Assembly: GCA_900544445.1 (NCBI GenBank)
Contig: UQVK01000094.1
Coordinates: forward strand, 1-15,501
Reading direction: 5' to 3'
DNA from: an uncultured Lachnospiraceae bacterium
GTDB taxonomy: Bacteria > Bacillota > Clostridia > Lachnospirales > Lachnospiraceae
Length of the DNA: 15,501 nucleotides
Both the position numbers and the translations under genes were made by a program. This document shows, in pieces, positions 14,340 to 15,501 of the stretch (position 1 is the stretch's first letter; every line of letters starts with the position of its first letter). The notes beneath the pieces are model-generated. The model had not been told where the DNA came from. It saw only the letters and a list, made by a program, of their open reading frames with translations, and did not search any database.

Positions 14340-15281
14340 ATGGCAGGCAGAATCAATAACGGTCCGGAGGAAAAGAATGCACAGACGGATTACAGTTCTG
14401 TTCTTCTTTCTCCCTCCATCCGCATTGATCAAATTTACACCGTGCATTATTTTGAATATATGAACGACTTTTTCTTTCCCGGCGAACGCCACGATTTCTG
14501 GGAATTTCTGTGTGTGGACAAGGGAGAGGCGGTCGTAACGGCGGGAGAAAACACATTCACGCTGAAAAAGGATGAAGTCATTTTCCACCAGCCGGATGAA
14601 TTTCATTCGGTAAAGGCCAACGGCGAGACCGCGCCAAATCTCGTTGTGGTTTCCTTTTCCTGTGATTCTCCAAATATGGACTTTTTCCGTTCCAAAACCC
14701 TTCGCATCGGAGAAACGGAACGCAGTCTGATCGCCAGCATTCTCTCCGAAGCCGGGCGGAGCTTTACCACTCCTCTGGATGATCCGTATACCAAAAAAAT
14801 GGAGCTTTCCGAGAATGCTCCCTTCGGCAGTCTTCAGATGATCCAGCTTTATCTGGAGCAGCTCCTCATCCGCCTCATCCGGCAGAAGGGAATGCCCTCC
14901 GGACACAAAGCCCGGGCAGATGGAGATGTGTATGAACGTCTGCTCACCTATCTGGAAAATCATCTGACCAGTCAGCTTTCCATTGAGCAGATCTGCCGTG
15001 ACAATCTCATCGGCCGTTCTCAGATGCAGAAGCTGTTCCGGGAGCGGAGCGGCTGCGGAATTATTGACTATTTCTCCCACATGAAAATCGACGCGGCCAA
15101 GCAGCTTATCCGCAGCCAGCGTCTGAATTTCACCCAGATTGCGGACAGGCTGGGCTATACCTCTGTACACTATTTTTCCAGGCAGTTTAAAAAAGTGACC
15201 GGAATGACGCCCTCCGAGTATTCTGTTTCCATCAAGCGTCTGTCGGAGGAGCCGCAGTTTCGGGAACCGGATATTCCCTGA
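14340..15281 (+). CDS. AraC-family regulator with cupin sensor domain
   Basis: A 313-residue AraC/XylS regulator. The N-terminal half (about 28-115) is an AraC-type cupin: FPGERHDFWEFLCVDKGEA (46-64), then LKKDEVIFHQPDEFHSV (75-91) with the histidines and acidic residues that usually line the ligand pocket. The C-terminal DNA-binding domain has two HTH units: LSIEQICRDNLIGRSQMQKLF (213-233) and NFTQIADRLGYTSVHYFSRQFKK (263-285), followed by the signature GMTPSEYS (288-295). The first HTH is slightly unusual (NLIGRSQMQK in place of the common GxSxxxLxR). Start at 14340: GGGGGA lies 7 nt upstream, whereas the open frame to 14256 has no ribosome site. It diverges from nahK across 275 bp, so it is the likely activator of that gene, perhaps sensing an amino sugar. 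Confidence 0.92.
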   Translation: MAGRINNGPEEKNAQTDYSSVLLSPSIRIDQIYTVHYFEYMNDFFFPGERHDFWEFLCVDKGEAVVTAGENTFTLKKDEVIFHQPDEFHSVKANGETAPNLVVVSFSCDSPNMDFFRSKTLRIGETERSLIASILSEAGRSFTTPLDDPYTKKMELSENAPFGSLQMIQLYLEQLLIRLIRQKGMPSGHKARADGDVYERLLTYLENHLTSQLSIEQICRDNLIGRSQMQKLFRERSGCGIIDYFSHMKIDAAKQLIRSQRLNFTQIADRLGYTSVHYFSRQFKKVTGMTPSEYSVSIKRLSEEPQFREPDIP

Positions 15282-15287
15282 CAACAT

Positions 15288-15406
15288 AAAAAAGTGTGCG
15301 CCCTGATGCGGTACGCATCATGCGCACCACTCGCGCCGAGCGCGGTTGCCTTCAGGCAACATCTACCTTGCGCGCGAGTGCGCATCCACAGCGGAGCGTC
15401 TTTTTT
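15288..15406. other. multi-hairpin structured block after the AraC-type gene
   Basis: About 119 bp bounded by AAAAAAG (15288-15294) and CTTTTTT (15400-15406), which pair. Inside are hairpin 1 (GTGCGC/GCGCAC closing TGATGCG-GTA-CGCATCA, 15296-15327) and hairpin 2 (CACTCGCGC 15328-15336 with GCGCGAGTG 15372-15380, enclosing GTTGCC-TTCA-GGCAAC). A competing stem pairs 15320-15324 plus 15328-15336 with 15372-15380 plus 15381-15385, which excludes hairpin 1. It starts 6 bp past the regulator stop, so it may serve as an elaborate terminator; it could also be a composite palindromic repeat or a small structured RNA. I recognise no known RNA family. Confidence 0.45.
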
Positions 15407-15443
15407 CATACGATAGGAAATGAAATTTCCTATCGTATGAAAA
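15403..15443. repeat. dispersed small palindrome, copy B (19-bp perfect hairpin)
   Basis: Arms 15403-15421 and 15425-15443 are perfectly complementary over 19 bp with the 3-nt loop GAA; a G-T pair and one more A-T pair extend it to 21. Its inner 24 bases recur at 12883-12906, with the same loop. Perfect pairing here and mismatches in the other copy suggest this copy is younger or under pairing constraint. It overlaps the T-run of the preceding block by 4 bp. Confidence 0.8.
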
Positions 15444-15471
15444 GAGGCGGCCTCACACCAGTGCGGCCGCC
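15444..15471 (-). terminator. terminator for a minus-strand gene entering from the right
   Basis: GGCGGCC (15446-15452) pairs with GGCCGCC (15465-15471), with an inner CAC/GTG stem. On the minus strand it is followed by TCTTTTCAT, a modest T-tract running into the neighbouring palindrome. This fits a terminator for a gene lying beyond base 15501. The last 30 bases hold one more small TTCCC-ATC-GGGAA palindrome and no visible coding start. Confidence 0.55.
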
Positions 15472-15501
15472 CCGCTTCCCATCGGGAAAAGCTGTCCTCG
15501 T

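Noticed and set aside
14262..15287. Minus-strand open frame of 341 codons over the AraC-type gene
   Set aside because: The plus-strand frame has both HTH units and the cupin; the antisense frame has no family features.

Overview
The window looks like chromosomal DNA of a spore-forming, moderately GC-rich Firmicute, most likely Clostridia of the Lachnospiraceae type. The reasons are a SpoIID/SpoIIQ sporulation pair, Shine-Dalgarno sites of the GGAGG type before most genes, Firmicute-style -10 boxes, and many compact palindromes between genes. Genus and species cannot be read from the sequence. No search was run, so every family call rests on motifs and remembered family sequences.

Layout. (1) Bases 1-1953: the right-hand part of an IS1182-family insertion sequence with an intact 600-aa DDE transposase; its left end lies outside the window. 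It abuts a 56-codon tail of an AraC-type regulator (1954-2124), so the element appears to have broken that gene. (2) 2165-4710, minus strand: a cell-wall pair, ddl then murF, which makes D-Ala-D-Ala and joins it to UDP-MurNAc-tripeptide. (3) 4963-7024, minus strand: spoIID then spoIIQ, the engulfment proteins. Both look catalytically degenerate: SpoIIQ lacks the LytM zinc ligands, and SpoIID has Ser where the catalytic Glu is expected. (4) 7154-11659, minus strand: a LacI-type regulator, then an aconitase-superfamily hydratase (YbhJ type) followed 13 bp later by a ribokinase-family sugar kinase. The hydratase is preceded by a leader of about 170 nt with four hairpins, two of them in identical 25-nt copies. 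(5) 11859-12866, plus strand: an NAD(P)-binding extended SDR reductase/epimerase with a TTG start. It converges on (6) 12949-14064, minus strand, an N-acetylhexosamine 1-kinase (NahK type). An AraC/cupin regulator (14340-15281, plus strand) diverges from that kinase. (7) 15282-15501: a dense group of palindromes. It holds a structured block with two competing folds, a 19-bp perfect hairpin that recurs at 12876-12906, and a terminator for a gene entering from the right on the minus strand.

How the parts fit. Ddl and MurF supply the pentapeptide end of peptidoglycan precursors, and SpoIID/SpoIIQ remodel or scaffold at the engulfing septum. The LacI-hydratase-ribokinase and AraC-NahK groups look like small regulated carbohydrate modules whose substrates are not fixed by sequence; NahK points to GlcNAc/GalNAc or lacto-/galacto-N-biose use. 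I saw no complete undescribed defence or mobile system. The most unusual material is the intergenic palindromes and the apparently inactive engulfment enzymes.
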